A stretch of 64,000 bases of DNA from Shewanella avicenniae (lineage in GTDB: Bacteria; Pseudomonadota; Gammaproteobacteria; Enterobacterales; Shewanellaceae): positions 3,534,001 to 3,598,000 of the forward strand of contig NZ_CP071503.1 in assembly GCF_017354945.1 (NCBI RefSeq), given 5' to 3'. Position 1 is the first letter of the stretch, and every line of letters begins with the position of its first letter. This document shows, piece by piece, positions 16,710 to 26,120 of the stretch. Under the pieces are notes generated by a model. That model was not told the DNA's origin, did no database searches, and saw only the letters and a list, made by a program, of their open reading frames with translations. Made by a program: the position numbers and the translations under genes.

Positions 16710-18257
16710 TTACTTTTTCGCACCACTAAGCCAAGGGTTAAATGCTGGCTGCTCGCCGCTTGGCGTGGTGTTGCTATCATCGTTTCTGGTTTTTTTGACT
16801 TCAGTGGGTTTATTCATTTCAGTAGGTGCATTCACCTCAGGACGACTACGACGCAGTTGGATGCGGCCACGCGCTGGCTCAGGATGCTGCTCGCCCTTAC
16901 GCTGTTCACCTTTAGCCGCTGCCAGCTCTTGCTGCGTACGTGGCAAATGGTTTGGTTTTGGTTTGGCTTTAGCGCTGCGATGCTTTTTGGCGTGGCTGCT
17001 ATCGAAACCGCCTTCACTGCTACGCTGAGCATCACCTGCTTGTGAATCGCGCTGACGCGGCGCTGAGCCTTGTTTGGCGGTTTTACTTTTTGGCACAAAA
17101 TTCAGCACAGACACCGGCACTGGCTTTTTCGGAGCAAAGCCTTCAATGTCGCGGCGCTCAATCAACTGATTTAGGCGGCGTTCAATGGCGCACAGATTGC
17201 GAAAATCATCTTTTGATAATAGCGAAACCGCTTCGCCGACATTGCCCGCGCGTCCAGTACGGCCGATACGGTGGATATAATCATCGGCCTCATCAGGTAA
17301 GTCGTAGTTGACGACGCGCGACAAGCTATCAATATCGATTCCGCGCGAAGCCACCCCAGTGGCCACCAGAAACCGCAACTTGCCCGCTTTAAAATCTTCC
17401 AGCAGTTGTTCACGCGATGCTTGGCTACGACCACTGTGAAATGCTTCGGAGGCAATGCCGCGTTTTTCTAACTGGCTGACCAACTTTGCCGCACCGTGTT
17501 TGGTACGAATAAAAATCAGCGCTTGCTGCCAGCCTAGCGTATCAATCAGGTGACTCAGTAACGCGGATTTGGTGTCTTTATCAACCGTCACCAACCACTG
17601 TTCAATCTTAGGCGCATTGGCTTTGCTGCGAGTCAGTTCGATCTCGACCGGATCAAACACCACTGTTTTGGCTAAGCCTCGTACTTGGTTTGATAAGGTA
17701 GCGGAAAACAACAGGTTTTGGCGTTGTTCAGGCAGACGTTCGATGATCTTATTGATCGCATCAATGAAGCCCATATCGAGCATGCGATCGGCTTCATCCA
17801 GCACTAACACTGAGGTCTCATCAAAGTGAATCGCCCGCTGCGTGTACATATCCAGCAAGCGCCCCGGCGTTGCCACCAGAATATCAACCCCTTCAATTAG
17901 CCGCTGCTTTTGTGGTGCTTCATCGACGCCGCCATACATCGCCATGGAGGTTAATTTCAAATGCTTGGCGTAGCGAACGATGTTGTCGTGCACCTGCAGC
18001 GCCAGTTCACGCGTAGGCGTTAAAATAATCGCACGCACGCGCTTAGGGCGAATCGGCGCACAATCGGCAAAACGCTGGAGCAGCGGCAACACAAAGCTCG
18101 CGGTTTTACCGGTACCGGTTTGCGCCGCAGCTAACAGGTTTTTCCCTTCAAGCACCACCGGAATCGCTTTCTGTTGAATAGGCGTAGGTTGGGAATAACC
18201 CAGCTCGGTTAAAGCGCTAACGATAGAATCGCGTAATCCCAGTGAAGCAAATGACAT
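16710..18257 (-). CDS. rhlE: DEAD-box ATP-dependent RNA helicase RhlE
   Basis: Unwinds or remodels RNA, with roles in ribosome assembly and RNA decay in the family. The 515-residue protein starts with the RhlE-like MSFASLGLRDSI. It has Q motif PTPIQQKAIP, Walker A AQTGTGKT, PTRELALQ, TPGRLLD, VLDEADRMLDMGF, SAT (FSATL), and the helicase C domain with ATGVASRGID and HRIGRTGR, ending near residue 370. The C-terminal tail is low-complexity, basic and Gln-rich, as expected for RNA contacts. The ATG at 18257 is chosen because homology begins there; the frame extends 16 codons further upstream without family resemblance. Confidence 0.93.
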   Translation of the reverse strand: MSFASLGLRDSIVSALTELGYSQPTPIQQKAIPVVLEGKNLLAAAQTGTGKTASFVLPLLQRFADCAPIRPKRVRAIILTPTRELALQVHDNIVRYAKHLKLTSMAMYGGVDEAPQKQRLIEGVDILVATPGRLLDMYTQRAIHFDETSVLVLDEADRMLDMGFIDAINKIIERLPEQRQNLLFSATLSNQVRGLAKTVVFDPVEIELTRSKANAPKIEQWLVTVDKDTKSALLSHLIDTLGWQQALIFIRTKHGAAKLVSQLEKRGIASEAFHSGRSQASREQLLEDFKAGKLRFLVATGVASRGIDIDSLSRVVNYDLPDEADDYIHRIGRTGRAGNVGEAVSLLSKDDFRNLCAIERRLNQLIERRDIEGFAPKKPVPVSVLNFVPKSKTAKQGSAPRQRDSQAGDAQRSSEGGFDSSHAKKHRSAKAKPKPNHLPRTQQELAAAKGEQRKGEQHPEPARGRIQLRRSRPEVNAPTEMNKPTEVKKTRNDDSNTTPSGEQPAFNPWLSGAKK

Positions 18258-18443
18258 GGTAAATCTCAGGTGATAAATGATGAAAGGTGGCAGTGACGCT
18301 AACACGCGGTGTGCCTAAATCAATATGCGGAATAATCGTCCGCCAATTGCGGCGCAAGTATAGTTGAATGTTGGGGGTAAAGGTAGCTTAGTAAACACTC
18401 CAACAAATGAAGCACGTTAACGAAAGTCCACCGTCTAAAAGAA

Positions 18444-18468
18444 AAAATGAAGGCTAAGCCTTCATTTT
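18444..18468 (-). terminator. Terminator of the MDR oxidoreductase gene
   Basis: AAAATGAAGGC-taa-GCCTTCATTTT, a perfect 11-bp stem with A/T-flanks on both sides, 23 bp past the stop codon at 18492. Likely active on the minus strand (TTTTTTC follows). Confidence 0.8.
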
Positions 18469-18491
18469 CATGGGTCATTCACTCTGAGCGC

Positions 18492-19505
18492 TTACCACTC
18501 CACACAGATTTTACCGAAGTGCTTACCGCTCAATTGCAACTTAAAGGCTTCGGCCAGCTGCGCGAATGGCAAGGTGGTATCAATCACTGGGCGAATACCA
18601 TTGACTTCCATCGCGGTGATAAAGTCTTGTTGGTCTTGGCGACTACCGACAATCAAACCTTGTAAGCGTGCTTGTTTAGCCATCAACAACGCCGTTGGCA
18701 CTTCGCCTTGCACACCGGTCAGCACGCCAATCAGCGCAATATGCCCACCGACTTTTACTGAGGCAATCGATTGAGCCAAAGTGCCTGGGCCACCAACTTC
18801 AACCACATGATCCACACCTTGGCCATTTGTTAGACGCAATACATCTTCGGCCCATTGCGGATGCGATTTGTAGTTCACCACCTCATCAGCCCCCAGCGCC
18901 TTCACTTTGGCTAACTTCTCATCGGACGAAGAGGTTGCAATCACCCGCGCGCCCATCGCTTTGGCTAACTGAATTGCGGCAATAGACACACCACCCGTTC
19001 CCATGGTCAACACAGTGTCACCGGCTTTTAACTGACCATCCACCACCAACGCTCGCCATGCGGTTAATGCGGCCGTGGTGATCGTGGCACTTTCCGCGTG
19101 GCTCCAACCGCTTGGTGCTTTGGTAAATGCGCTTACTGGGCGCACCACATATTCTGCCGCCATTCCTTGTTGGCCATCGCCTGGGGTATGACCAAAATGC
19201 CCAACGTCGGCAAAGGCTTTGCCTGCACTCCAGTTTGGAAAGAAGGTAGAGACCACAGCATCACCCACGGCAAATTCGTCGACGCCCTCGCCCACGGCTT
19301 CCACCACACCCGCACCATCCGACATCAGAATGCGATCTTCTGCCGTAGGCACAGTGCCATTGGCGACCAAAAGATCGTGAAAATTCAGCGAACTGGCTTT
19401 AATTGCCACGCGGATTTCGCCAGCCGCTGGCTGACCCGGGTCAGCCAGTTCCGTCAAGGTGATCTGCTCAAAACCGCCGGGTTGCTTCAAGGTCATGGCT
19501 TTCAT
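18492..19505 (-). CDS. Zinc-independent MDR-family alcohol dehydrogenase/quinone reductase-like protein
   Basis: A 337-residue medium-chain dehydrogenase/reductase. The GroES-like N-terminal domain has SSLNFHDLLVANG and lacks the Cys/His zinc ligands of classical alcohol dehydrogenases. The Rossmann domain shows TMGTGGVSIAAIQLAKAMGA and VVEVGGPGTL. This points to an NADPH-dependent quinone or enone reductase rather than a zinc alcohol dehydrogenase; the substrate is unknown. The ATG at 19505 follows AAGGAATTCGAT; an in-frame ATG 11 codons earlier has no ribosome site. Confidence 0.88.
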   Translation of the reverse strand: MKAMTLKQPGGFEQITLTELADPGQPAAGEIRVAIKASSLNFHDLLVANGTVPTAEDRILMSDGAGVVEAVGEGVDEFAVGDAVVSTFFPNWSAGKAFADVGHFGHTPGDGQQGMAAEYVVRPVSAFTKAPSGWSHAESATITTAALTAWRALVVDGQLKAGDTVLTMGTGGVSIAAIQLAKAMGARVIATSSSDEKLAKVKALGADEVVNYKSHPQWAEDVLRLTNGQGVDHVVEVGGPGTLAQSIASVKVGGHIALIGVLTGVQGEVPTALLMAKQARLQGLIVGSRQDQQDFITAMEVNGIRPVIDTTLPFAQLAEAFKLQLSGKHFGKICVEW

Positions 19506-19764
19506 ATCGAATTCCTTTTGTTGGTGTAATGCACGCATGCGAGGTACAAAAAATCACTGTGAGATTAACAATCAATATTGGGATAGGATAGAAGATCACA
19601 AGGATGATGAGTGAATTAGCTTCGATTAAAGCTGACATCATAGCTAACGCGCATGACATTCATAAATCGTGATTTTTTGTTAGTCGCTTAGGCGATGTGA
19701 CTCTGATAGATTACTTATCAATCAATCGTTTTGCTGCAGCAATACAATTCGTGAAGGGAAAATC

Positions 19765-20004
19765 ATGAGAATCATCTTGTTATTAATCGTATTAGTCATT
19801 ATCGCGTGGCTATCGGTGAATCAATTGAAAACGGTGAGTCCGGTTGCCAACCAAGATGCCCAAACGGGTGGCGAAGTTGTTGTTCCGCAAAACGCGCAAG
19901 ATCTTAAAAAACTTAAAAGTAATCTTGATTCACTGGTGCAAAAGTCCGCTGAAAACACTCAGCAACAAATTGATGCGGCGACTAAGCAAGATAACAAGGA
20001 TTAA
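19765..20004 (+). CDS. Small single-pass membrane protein of unknown function
   Basis: A 79-residue protein with an N-terminal hydrophobic helix (residues 3-18, IILLLIVLVIIAWLSV). A charged periplasmic or cytoplasmic tail follows, with a predicted helix (LKKLKSNLDSLVQKSAENTQQQIDAATKQ). The helix is more likely an uncleaved anchor because no clear signal-peptidase site follows. The start is supported by AAGGGAAAATC before the ATG. It lies 62 bp before the DUF3224 gene and may share its transcript. The function is not recognised. Confidence 0.75.
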   Translation: MRIILLLIVLVIIAWLSVNQLKTVSPVANQDAQTGGEVVVPQNAQDLKKLKSNLDSLVQKSAENTQQQIDAATKQDNKD

Positions 20005-20066
20005 TGCCGCATTCCGCAAGCACTTGCTTTGACGATGCGAGAACACCCTACATAAAGGAAGATACG

Positions 20067-20459
20067 ATGAAGATTTCAGGTAAATTCGAGGTCAGCGTTA
20101 AACCGCTAGAAACATATGCGACAGGCAAACAGGGAGTCAGTCTTGGGCGCATGTCGATTGATAAGCATTTTTTCGGTGAACTTGAAGCACAAAGCCAAGG
20201 CGAGATGCTTAGCGCTATGTCACCGGTAAAGGGTTCTGCCGGATATGTCGCCATCGAACAAGTCGAGGGCTCGCTTGCAGGAAAACAGGGCGGATTTGTA
20301 CTGCAACACTTCGGCACGATGGCACATGGCAGCCAACATCTTACGCTTGAAGTGGTGCCCAATTCTGGCACTGGCGAATTGGTCAACCTGTCAGGTTCTA
20401 TGGCGATAAAAATCGAAAACGGCCAGCATTTCTATGAATTTGATTACGAATTGAGTTAA
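20067..20459 (+). CDS. DUF3224 domain protein
   Basis: A 130-residue cytoplasmic protein with the DUF3224 pattern: a beta-barrel-like fold with TGKQGVSLGRMSIDKHFFGEL, GYVAIEQVEGSLAGKQGGFVLQH near the middle, and a tail of alternating strands ending in HFYEFDYELS. The family has no established biochemical function. The start at 20067 is set by AAAGGAAG seven bases upstream; the open frame begins 21 codons earlier without a ribosome site. Confidence 0.85.
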   Translation: MKISGKFEVSVKPLETYATGKQGVSLGRMSIDKHFFGELEAQSQGEMLSAMSPVKGSAGYVAIEQVEGSLAGKQGGFVLQHFGTMAHGSQHLTLEVVPNSGTGELVNLSGSMAIKIENGQHFYEFDYELS

Positions 20460-20539
20460 TAGGGTTGCTACAAAGACACGATCTTTGCGCGTATCTGAGA
20501 ATTTCAGGACGGGACTATTTCAGGACAGAACCCAACAAA

Positions 20540-20563
20540 AAAGCCACTGTAATCAGTGGCTTT
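20540..20563. terminator. Bidirectional terminator between DUF3224 and ssb
   Basis: AAAGCCACTG-taat-CAGTGGCTTT between two convergent genes, with a T run on the plus strand and an A run that gives T's on the minus strand. Confidence 0.85.
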
Positions 20564-20604
20564 TCTCTATTTAATCGTAGAAGCGCTTGCTTCGTTAAAT
20601 ACGA

Positions 20605-21294
20605 TCAAAATGGAATATCATCATCCCAACCATCATCCAGATCTGGGGTATAGTTCTGTTGTGGTTGCTGTGCTGGCGCAGGCTGCTGTGGCGCTGGACG
20701 TTGAGCCGCTTGTGGCTTAGGTGCGTAACCGCTGTTTTGTTGCGGTTTTGGCGCATAACCAGTGTTTTGCTGTGGCTGCTGATACGCAGGTGCGGCAGCT
20801 TGTGGTGCATTATATTGCTGCTGTGGTTGCTGTTGCTGTGGCGCGGCATATTGTTGTTGAGGTGCTGCACCGTAGTTATTGTCGCCACCTTGCGGCGCAT
20901 AACCGCCACCCATGTTGCCAGCGGCTTGACCACCTTGTTGACCTTGATTACGGCCACCAAGCATCTGCATAGTACCGCTTTGATCGACCACGATTTCAGT
21001 GGTGTAACGGTCTTGACCACTTTGGTCTTTCCACTTGCGGGTTTGCAGTTTACCTTCCAGATAAACTTGCGAACCTTTGCGCAGGTATTCTCCAGCAATT
21101 TCAGCTAGCTTGCCGAAAAACACCACGCGATGCCATTCGGTACGCTCTTGTTGCTGACCTTGTTGGTCTTTCCAAGAATCACTGGTAGCAACCGTGATAT
21201 TGGCAACGGCGTTGCCGTTTGGCATGTAACGTACTTCTGGATCTTGTCCAAGGTTACCCACCAGAATGACTTTGTTAATACCACGACTGGCCAT
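20605..21294 (-). CDS. ssb: Single-stranded DNA-binding protein
   Basis: Binds single-stranded DNA during replication, repair and recombination. The 229-residue protein has an N-terminal OB fold (about 1-110: [47 protein letters not shown]). A long Gln/Pro/Ala-rich disordered linker (about 115-215) follows, ending in the acidic protein-interaction tip [10 protein letters not shown]. The linker is longer than in E. coli Ssb (178 aa in total). It follows yajR on the same strand after 39 bp. No CTGT-N8-ACAG LexA box was found nearby. Confidence 0.97.
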   Translation of the reverse strand: MASRGINKVILVGNLGQDPEVRYMPNGNAVANITVATSDSWKDQQGQQQERTEWHRVVFFGKLAEIAGEYLRKGSQVYLEGKLQTRKWKDQSGQDRYTTEIVVDQSGTMQMLGGRNQGQQGGQAAGNMGGGYAPQGGDNNYGAAPQQQYAAPQQQQPQQQYNAPQAAAPAYQQPQQNTGYAPKPQQNSGYAPKPQAAQRPAPQQPAPAQQPQQNYTPDLDDGWDDDIPF

Positions 21295-21333
21295 TTAACT
21301 CTCCTGAATTTTGCTTAGCTGTGCATAAACGAT

Positions 21334-22701
21334 TTAACTGGCAGAGCCTAACACAGCTCGCGCCTGTCTTAAATCAAATTTGTCATCAACCTTGAGGTAA
21401 GCGACCTTCTCTTCAAGCACCACAATCGCTTCGGCAACGCCCGCCAATTGCGATAATTCAGTGGCCATTTTCCGTGCTTGTTCGCGGCCATTTACTTGCG
21501 CTTCAAGGGTGTAACTTTTGAGCAGTTTAGGGTTTTGCATGCCAAAGGTCAGTGACAACCACAGCAACATTAAGACGATGCCCGCACAAAAAACGCCCTC
21601 AGCGCCCACTAGCTGATAAGCACCGCCGCCGAGCACACCGCCACAAAATGCTCCGAAGAATTGACTGGTCGAGTAAACGCCCATCGCTGAGCCTTTTGCC
21701 CCTATTGGACAGAACTTGGAAATCAAACTTGGCAGTGAGGCTTCGAGATAGTTAAAGCCAGTGAAGAAGGCCACAATCGCAATGCATAACATCACCAGCG
21801 AGTGCGAGAACATCGCCATCAACAACAAGGCAATCACCATGATCACTAACGCGACTTGGAACATCTGCTTAGTATTGGCGCGTTTTACGCCGATGATGAT
21901 CATTGGCACCATCAAAAAGAACGACAAGACAAAGGCTGGGAAATACAGCATCCAGTGTTGTTCTTTGGCTAAGCCCGCATCGACTAAATCCAACGGCAAG
22001 GCGACAAATACCGCGGTGAGCGTTAAGTGCAGCAGGAAGATCCCCGCATCTAAGCGGAACAGCTGCGGATCTTTCAGCATTTTCAGCAGCTTGCCAGCAT
22101 CAGCAGTGGTATCGCCACTCGGTGCTTGCCCCACGGGATTAGGCACCAACAGGTACATAATCGCCATCCCCACCAAGGCTAATACGCCGGTTAACCCAAA
22201 CAGGCCGGACAGCCCTAGATACTGAGTCACTACCGGCCCAGCCAGCAGCGCTAACGCAAACGAGCCGCCGATGCACATGCCGATGATGGCCATCACTTTA
22301 GTGCGCTGTTCATCGCGGGTTAAGTCTGCCGCTAAGGCTAATACGGCAGCGGCAATCGCCCCCATACCTTGCAATGCGCGACCTGCAACCACGCCATAAA
22401 TGGTATCTGACATCGCTGCAACCACACTGCCAGCAGCAAACACTAACAGCCCACCGAGGATCACGGGTTTGCGCCCAATTTTATCGGAAAGCATGCCCAT
22501 CGGGATCTGTAATAGCGCTTGAGTCAGACCGTACGCGCCAATGGCGATACCGACCCAAAATGGAGAAAAACCTTGCAGGTGCTGACCATATAATGCGAAC
22601 ACGGGCATGATCATGAACAAGCCCATCATTCGCAGTCCAAACACACTCGCGAGCGAAAACGCGACCCGTTTTTCGGTGCCGGAAAGCCCGTTATTGGCCA
22701 T
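21334..22701 (-). CDS. YajR-like MFS transporter with C-terminal ferredoxin-like domain
   Basis: A drug:H+ antiporter-type major facilitator of 455 residues, near the 454 of E. coli YajR. Twelve membrane segments are apparent. Motif A is present between TM2 and TM3 (GMLSDKIGRKPVIL), and GRALQGMGAIAAAVLALAADLTRDEQR follows. Residues about 385-455 form a soluble domain with a beta-alpha-beta pattern (GVAEAIVVLEEKVAYLKVDDKFD), matching the YAM domain that sets YajR apart from other MFS proteins. The transported compound is unknown. It is probably cotranscribed with ssb and divergent from uvrA. Confidence 0.88.
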   Translation of the reverse strand: MANNGLSGTEKRVAFSLASVFGLRMMGLFMIMPVFALYGQHLQGFSPFWVGIAIGAYGLTQALLQIPMGMLSDKIGRKPVILGGLLVFAAGSVVAAMSDTIYGVVAGRALQGMGAIAAAVLALAADLTRDEQRTKVMAIIGMCIGGSFALALLAGPVVTQYLGLSGLFGLTGVLALVGMAIMYLLVPNPVGQAPSGDTTADAGKLLKMLKDPQLFRLDAGIFLLHLTLTAVFVALPLDLVDAGLAKEQHWMLYFPAFVLSFFLMVPMIIIGVKRANTKQMFQVALVIMVIALLLMAMFSHSLVMLCIAIVAFFTGFNYLEASLPSLISKFCPIGAKGSAMGVYSTSQFFGAFCGGVLGGGAYQLVGAEGVFCAGIVLMLLWLSLTFGMQNPKLLKSYTLEAQVNGREQARKMATELSQLAGVAEAIVVLEEKVAYLKVDDKFDLRQARAVLGSAS

Positions 22702-23058
22702 TTTTGCGATGCCTTTTAATTATCAAAAACTTAATAAAGTGAATGTTAACACGAGGCCAATGTTCACCCAAAAGCAAAATCAATCACTTGCGAGCTCGCA
22801 CGCTAAAAAATTAATTTAAGTTTAATTTTTCAACGAGATAGCTGAATTAAATTGTGTTAATCCAGCAACCGTGTTTTGTCGACACTTGCGCGCTTGGCAC
22901 TGAGCGACCGCCGCAAACTGCGGCAAATCGCCTTTCGCAACGCGGCGTTTACCTGTTGACGCCCGGGGATAAATGAACATGCGTTGCATCTATGAGCTGT
23001 GTTGATTTTGTGCAATACTGCACGTTTTCCTCCAGCAAGCAGTAAAAGCCTTTTCAAC
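22702..23058. other. Divergent intergenic region between yajR and uvrA
   Basis: No gene. It contains a small GC-rich inverted repeat (CCGC-aaact-GCGG near 22910) and AT-rich stretches near 22800-22860. I looked for a LexA operator (CTGT-N8-ACAG) and saw none, although uvrA is an SOS gene in many relatives. Confidence 0.4.
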
Positions 23059-25884
23059 ATGGAAAACATCGAAATCCGCGGTGCCCGCACCCATAATCTG
23101 AAAAATATCAATCTCACCATTCCTCGCGATAAATTGATTGTAATCACCGGGTTATCTGGCTCAGGCAAGTCATCGTTGGCGTTTGATACCCTGTACGCCG
23201 AAGGTCAGCGTCGCTATGTTGAGTCGCTGTCAGCCTATGCGCGACAGTTCCTTAGCTTGATGGAGAAGCCGGATGTTGATCATATTGAAGGCTTGAGCCC
23301 AGCGATTTCGATTGAACAAAAATCCACCTCGCATAACCCGCGTTCGACCGTCGGTACCATTACCGAAGTATACGATTACCTGCGTTTGCTGTTTGCCCGC
23401 GTGGGCGAACCGCGTTGTCCAACCCACGGTGAAACACTGGCGGCACAAACAGTCAGTCAGATGGTTGACCAAGTGCTGGCGCGCCCCGAAGGTGAACGTT
23501 TAATGCTGCTGGCACCGGTGATCCAAGGCCGTAAAGGCGAGCACGTTAAACTACTGCAAAGCTTGGCAGCACAAGGTTACATCCGTGCCCGCATCGATGG
23601 CGAAGTGTGCGATCTGTCCGACCCACCAGAGCTGGAGTTACACGTTAAACACACCATCGAAGTGGTGGTTGACCGCTTTAAAGTGCGGGCTGATTTGCAG
23701 CAACGTTTAGCCGAATCGTTTGAAACCGCACTGGAGCTGTCAGGCGGTATTGCCTCTGTGGTGAGCATGGATGACGAGTCTGCGCCGGAGTTACTGTTCT
23801 CGGCTAATTTTGCTTGCTCCCAATGTGGCTATTCAATGGCCGAGCTGGAACCGCGCTTATTCTCGTTCAACAATCCAGCCGGTGCTTGCCCTACCTGTGA
23901 CGGTTTGGGTGTGCAGCAGTTCTTTGACCCTGCGCGGGTCATTACTAATGATGAGTTGTCGCTGGCGGGCGGTGCAATCCGTGGTTGGGATCGGCGTAAT
24001 TTCTATTACTTCCAAATGTTGAAGTCGCTAGGGGAACACTACCACTTCAGCGTGGAAACCCCGTTTGCCGAACTGCCAAGCGCTATTCAGCAGATGGTGC
24101 TCAACGGCTCTGGTGAAGAAACCATTGCCTTTAAATACATCAATGATCGCGGCGACGTGGTGGTACGTAATCACCCGTTTGAAGGCATTCTCAACAATAT
24201 GGATCGCCGTTATCGCGAAACTGAATCCAACACAGTACGCGATGAACTGGCCAAATTTATCAGTACCCGCCCTTGCGCCAGCTGTGGCGGCTCACGTCTG
24301 CGTGAAGAAGCGCGCAACGTATTTATTGGTGATATCACCCTGCCCACCGTCAGCGACTGGTCGATTGCCGATGCCAGTGACTATTTCAATCAGCTCCAGT
24401 TTTCTGGTCAGAAAGCGCAGATCGCTGAAAAAGTGCTGAAAGAGATTGGCGATCGTCTCGGCTTTTTGGTCAACGTCGGGCTGAATTATCTGAGCCTATC
24501 GCGCTCTGCCGATACCCTTTCTGGCGGTGAAGCGCAACGGATTCGGCTGGCGAGCCAAATTGGTGCGGGCTTAGTTGGTGTAATGTACGTACTCGACGAA
24601 CCCTCGATTGGCTTGCATCAACGCGATAACGAGCGTTTGCTAAGCACCCTGACCCACCTGCGCGATTTGGGCAACACCGTGATTGTGGTGGAACACGATG
24701 AAGATGCGATCCGCATGGCGGATCATATTATCGACATCGGCCCAGGTGCTGGCGTGCATGGTGGCGAAGTGCTCTGCGCTGGCGATCTTGCCAAAATCAC
24801 CGCCTGTGATGCGTCCATCACCGGCCAATATTTGTCAGGCAAGAAAAAAATTGAAGTCAGTTCACTGCCAACGCCGTGCGATCCGAACAAGATGATCAAA
24901 CTGTTTGGCGCCAGCGGCAACAACCTCAAAGATGTCGATCTCGAGATCCCGGTGGGGCTGCTGACCTGTATTACTGGCGTGTCGGGATCAGGTAAATCGA
25001 CCCTGATTAACGATACCTTTTTCCGTATCGCCCACAAGATGCTCAACGGCGCGACAGTCACCGAGCCTGCGCCGTATAAAAGCATTGAAGGCATGGAGCA
25101 GTGCGACAAAGTGGTCGACATCGACCAAAGCCCGATTGGCCGGACACCGCGCTCCAACCCAGCCACCTATACCGGCATCTTCACCCCAATCCGTGAGCTG
25201 TTCTCGGCGACCCAAGAATCACGTACCCGCGGTTATCAGCCGGGGCGTTTCTCGTTCAACGTCAAAGGCGGTCGCTGCGAAGCCTGTCAGGGCGACGGTT
25301 TGATTAAAGTGGAGATGCACTTTCTGCCCGATGTGTATGTACCGTGCGACGTGTGTAAAGGCAAACGCTATAACCGCGAAACGCTGGAAGTGAAATACAA
25401 AGGCAAGAGCATTCACGAAGTGTTGCAGATGACCGTTGAAGAAGCGCGTATCTTCTTTGATGCGGTTCCTGCAATTGCCCGTAAACTGCAAACCCTGATG
25501 GAAGTGGGCTTGTCTTATATTCAACTTGGCCAAAGCGCGACCACACTTTCAGGCGGTGAGGCGCAGCGGGTGAAACTGGCCAAAGAGCTGTCAAAACGCG
25601 ATACCGGCCAAACCCTGTATATTTTGGATGAGCCCACCACCGGGCTGCACTTTGCCGATATTCAGATGCTGTTGGATGTATTGCATCGCCTCAAGGGCCA
25701 AGGAAACACCATAGTGGTGATTGAGCACAACCTTGATGTGATCAAAACCGCTGATTGGATTGTCGATCTCGGCCCGGAAGGTGGCGCGGGCGGTGGTACC
25801 ATTTTAACGGCTGGAACACCTGCTCAAGTCGCTCAGCACCCAACATCGCATACAGCGCGTTTTTTGAAACCGATGTTGAGTTGA
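23059..25884 (+). CDS. uvrA: Excinuclease ABC subunit A
   Basis: Damage-recognition ATPase of nucleotide excision repair, acting as a dimer that loads UvrB. The 941 residues match the family length. ATPase I has Walker [15 protein letters not shown] and signature [11 protein letters not shown]; ATPase II has [14 protein letters not shown] and [11 protein letters not shown]. Zinc fingers include [21 protein letters not shown] with a second Cys pair, CASCGGSRL, and [19 protein letters not shown] with [10 protein letters not shown]. The ATG at 23059 gives the family start [17 protein letters not shown]; the frame is open 20 codons upstream but without homology. Confidence 0.98.
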   Translation: MENIEIRGARTHNLKNINLTIPRDKLIVITGLSGSGKSSLAFDTLYAEGQRRYVESLSAYARQFLSLMEKPDVDHIEGLSPAISIEQKSTSHNPRSTVGTITEVYDYLRLLFARVGEPRCPTHGETLAAQTVSQMVDQVLARPEGERLMLLAPVIQGRKGEHVKLLQSLAAQGYIRARIDGEVCDLSDPPELELHVKHTIEVVVDRFKVRADLQQRLAESFETALELSGGIASVVSMDDESAPELLFSANFACSQCGYSMAELEPRLFSFNNPAGACPTCDGLGVQQFFDPARVITNDELSLAGGAIRGWDRRNFYYFQMLKSLGEHYHFSVETPFAELPSAIQQMVLNGSGEETIAFKYINDRGDVVVRNHPFEGILNNMDRRYRETESNTVRDELAKFISTRPCASCGGSRLREEARNVFIGDITLPTVSDWSIADASDYFNQLQFSGQKAQIAEKVLKEIGDRLGFLVNVGLNYLSLSRSADTLSGGEAQRIRLASQIGAGLVGVMYVLDEPSIGLHQRDNERLLSTLTHLRDLGNTVIVVEHDEDAIRMADHIIDIGPGAGVHGGEVLCAGDLAKITACDASITGQYLSGKKKIEVSSLPTPCDPNKMIKLFGASGNNLKDVDLEIPVGLLTCITGVSGSGKSTLINDTFFRIAHKMLNGATVTEPAPYKSIEGMEQCDKVVDIDQSPIGRTPRSNPATYTGIFTPIRELFSATQESRTRGYQPGRFSFNVKGGRCEACQGDGLIKVEMHFLPDVYVPCDVCKGKRYNRETLEVKYKGKSIHEVLQMTVEEARIFFDAVPAIARKLQTLMEVGLSYIQLGQSATTLSGGEAQRVKLAKELSKRDTGQTLYILDEPTTGLHFADIQMLLDVLHRLKGQGNTIVVIEHNLDVIKTADWIVDLGPEGGAGGGTILTAGTPAQVAQHPTSHTARFLKPMLS

Positions 25885-26120
25885 GTTTTTTCGGTGAAAC
25901 AAATAGTTACCCGCTAGACACAATTTGATAAAAAAGACAGTTATCTCAAGCGTAAGCTGGCGATTTCGCGGGCTTGCGCTACAATTTTGTGGATATTTGT
26001 TGGCCACAGCGCTATAATCCGCCCCTTTTTAACGGAAAAGTCGGCGCGGGGTCGGATTTTCCGTCTGTGTGAAACCATTCCTGTGTCTATTTTGACACAT
26101 CCACAAGGCTACAAAATTCA
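25885..26120 (+). promoter_or_regulatory. Promoter and long leader of deaD
   Basis: A TATAAT hexamer lies at 26013-26018, about 100 bp before the ATG, without a clear -35 hexamer. The leader contains an inverted repeat ACGGAAAA (26032-26039) with TTTTCCGT (26057-26064). Long structured leaders are typical of cold-shock helicase genes; here that role is inference. Confidence 0.4.

Noticed and set aside
22702-23058. Expected LexA (SOS) box before uvrA
   Set aside because: No CTGT-N8-ACAG sequence could be found by eye in the gap.
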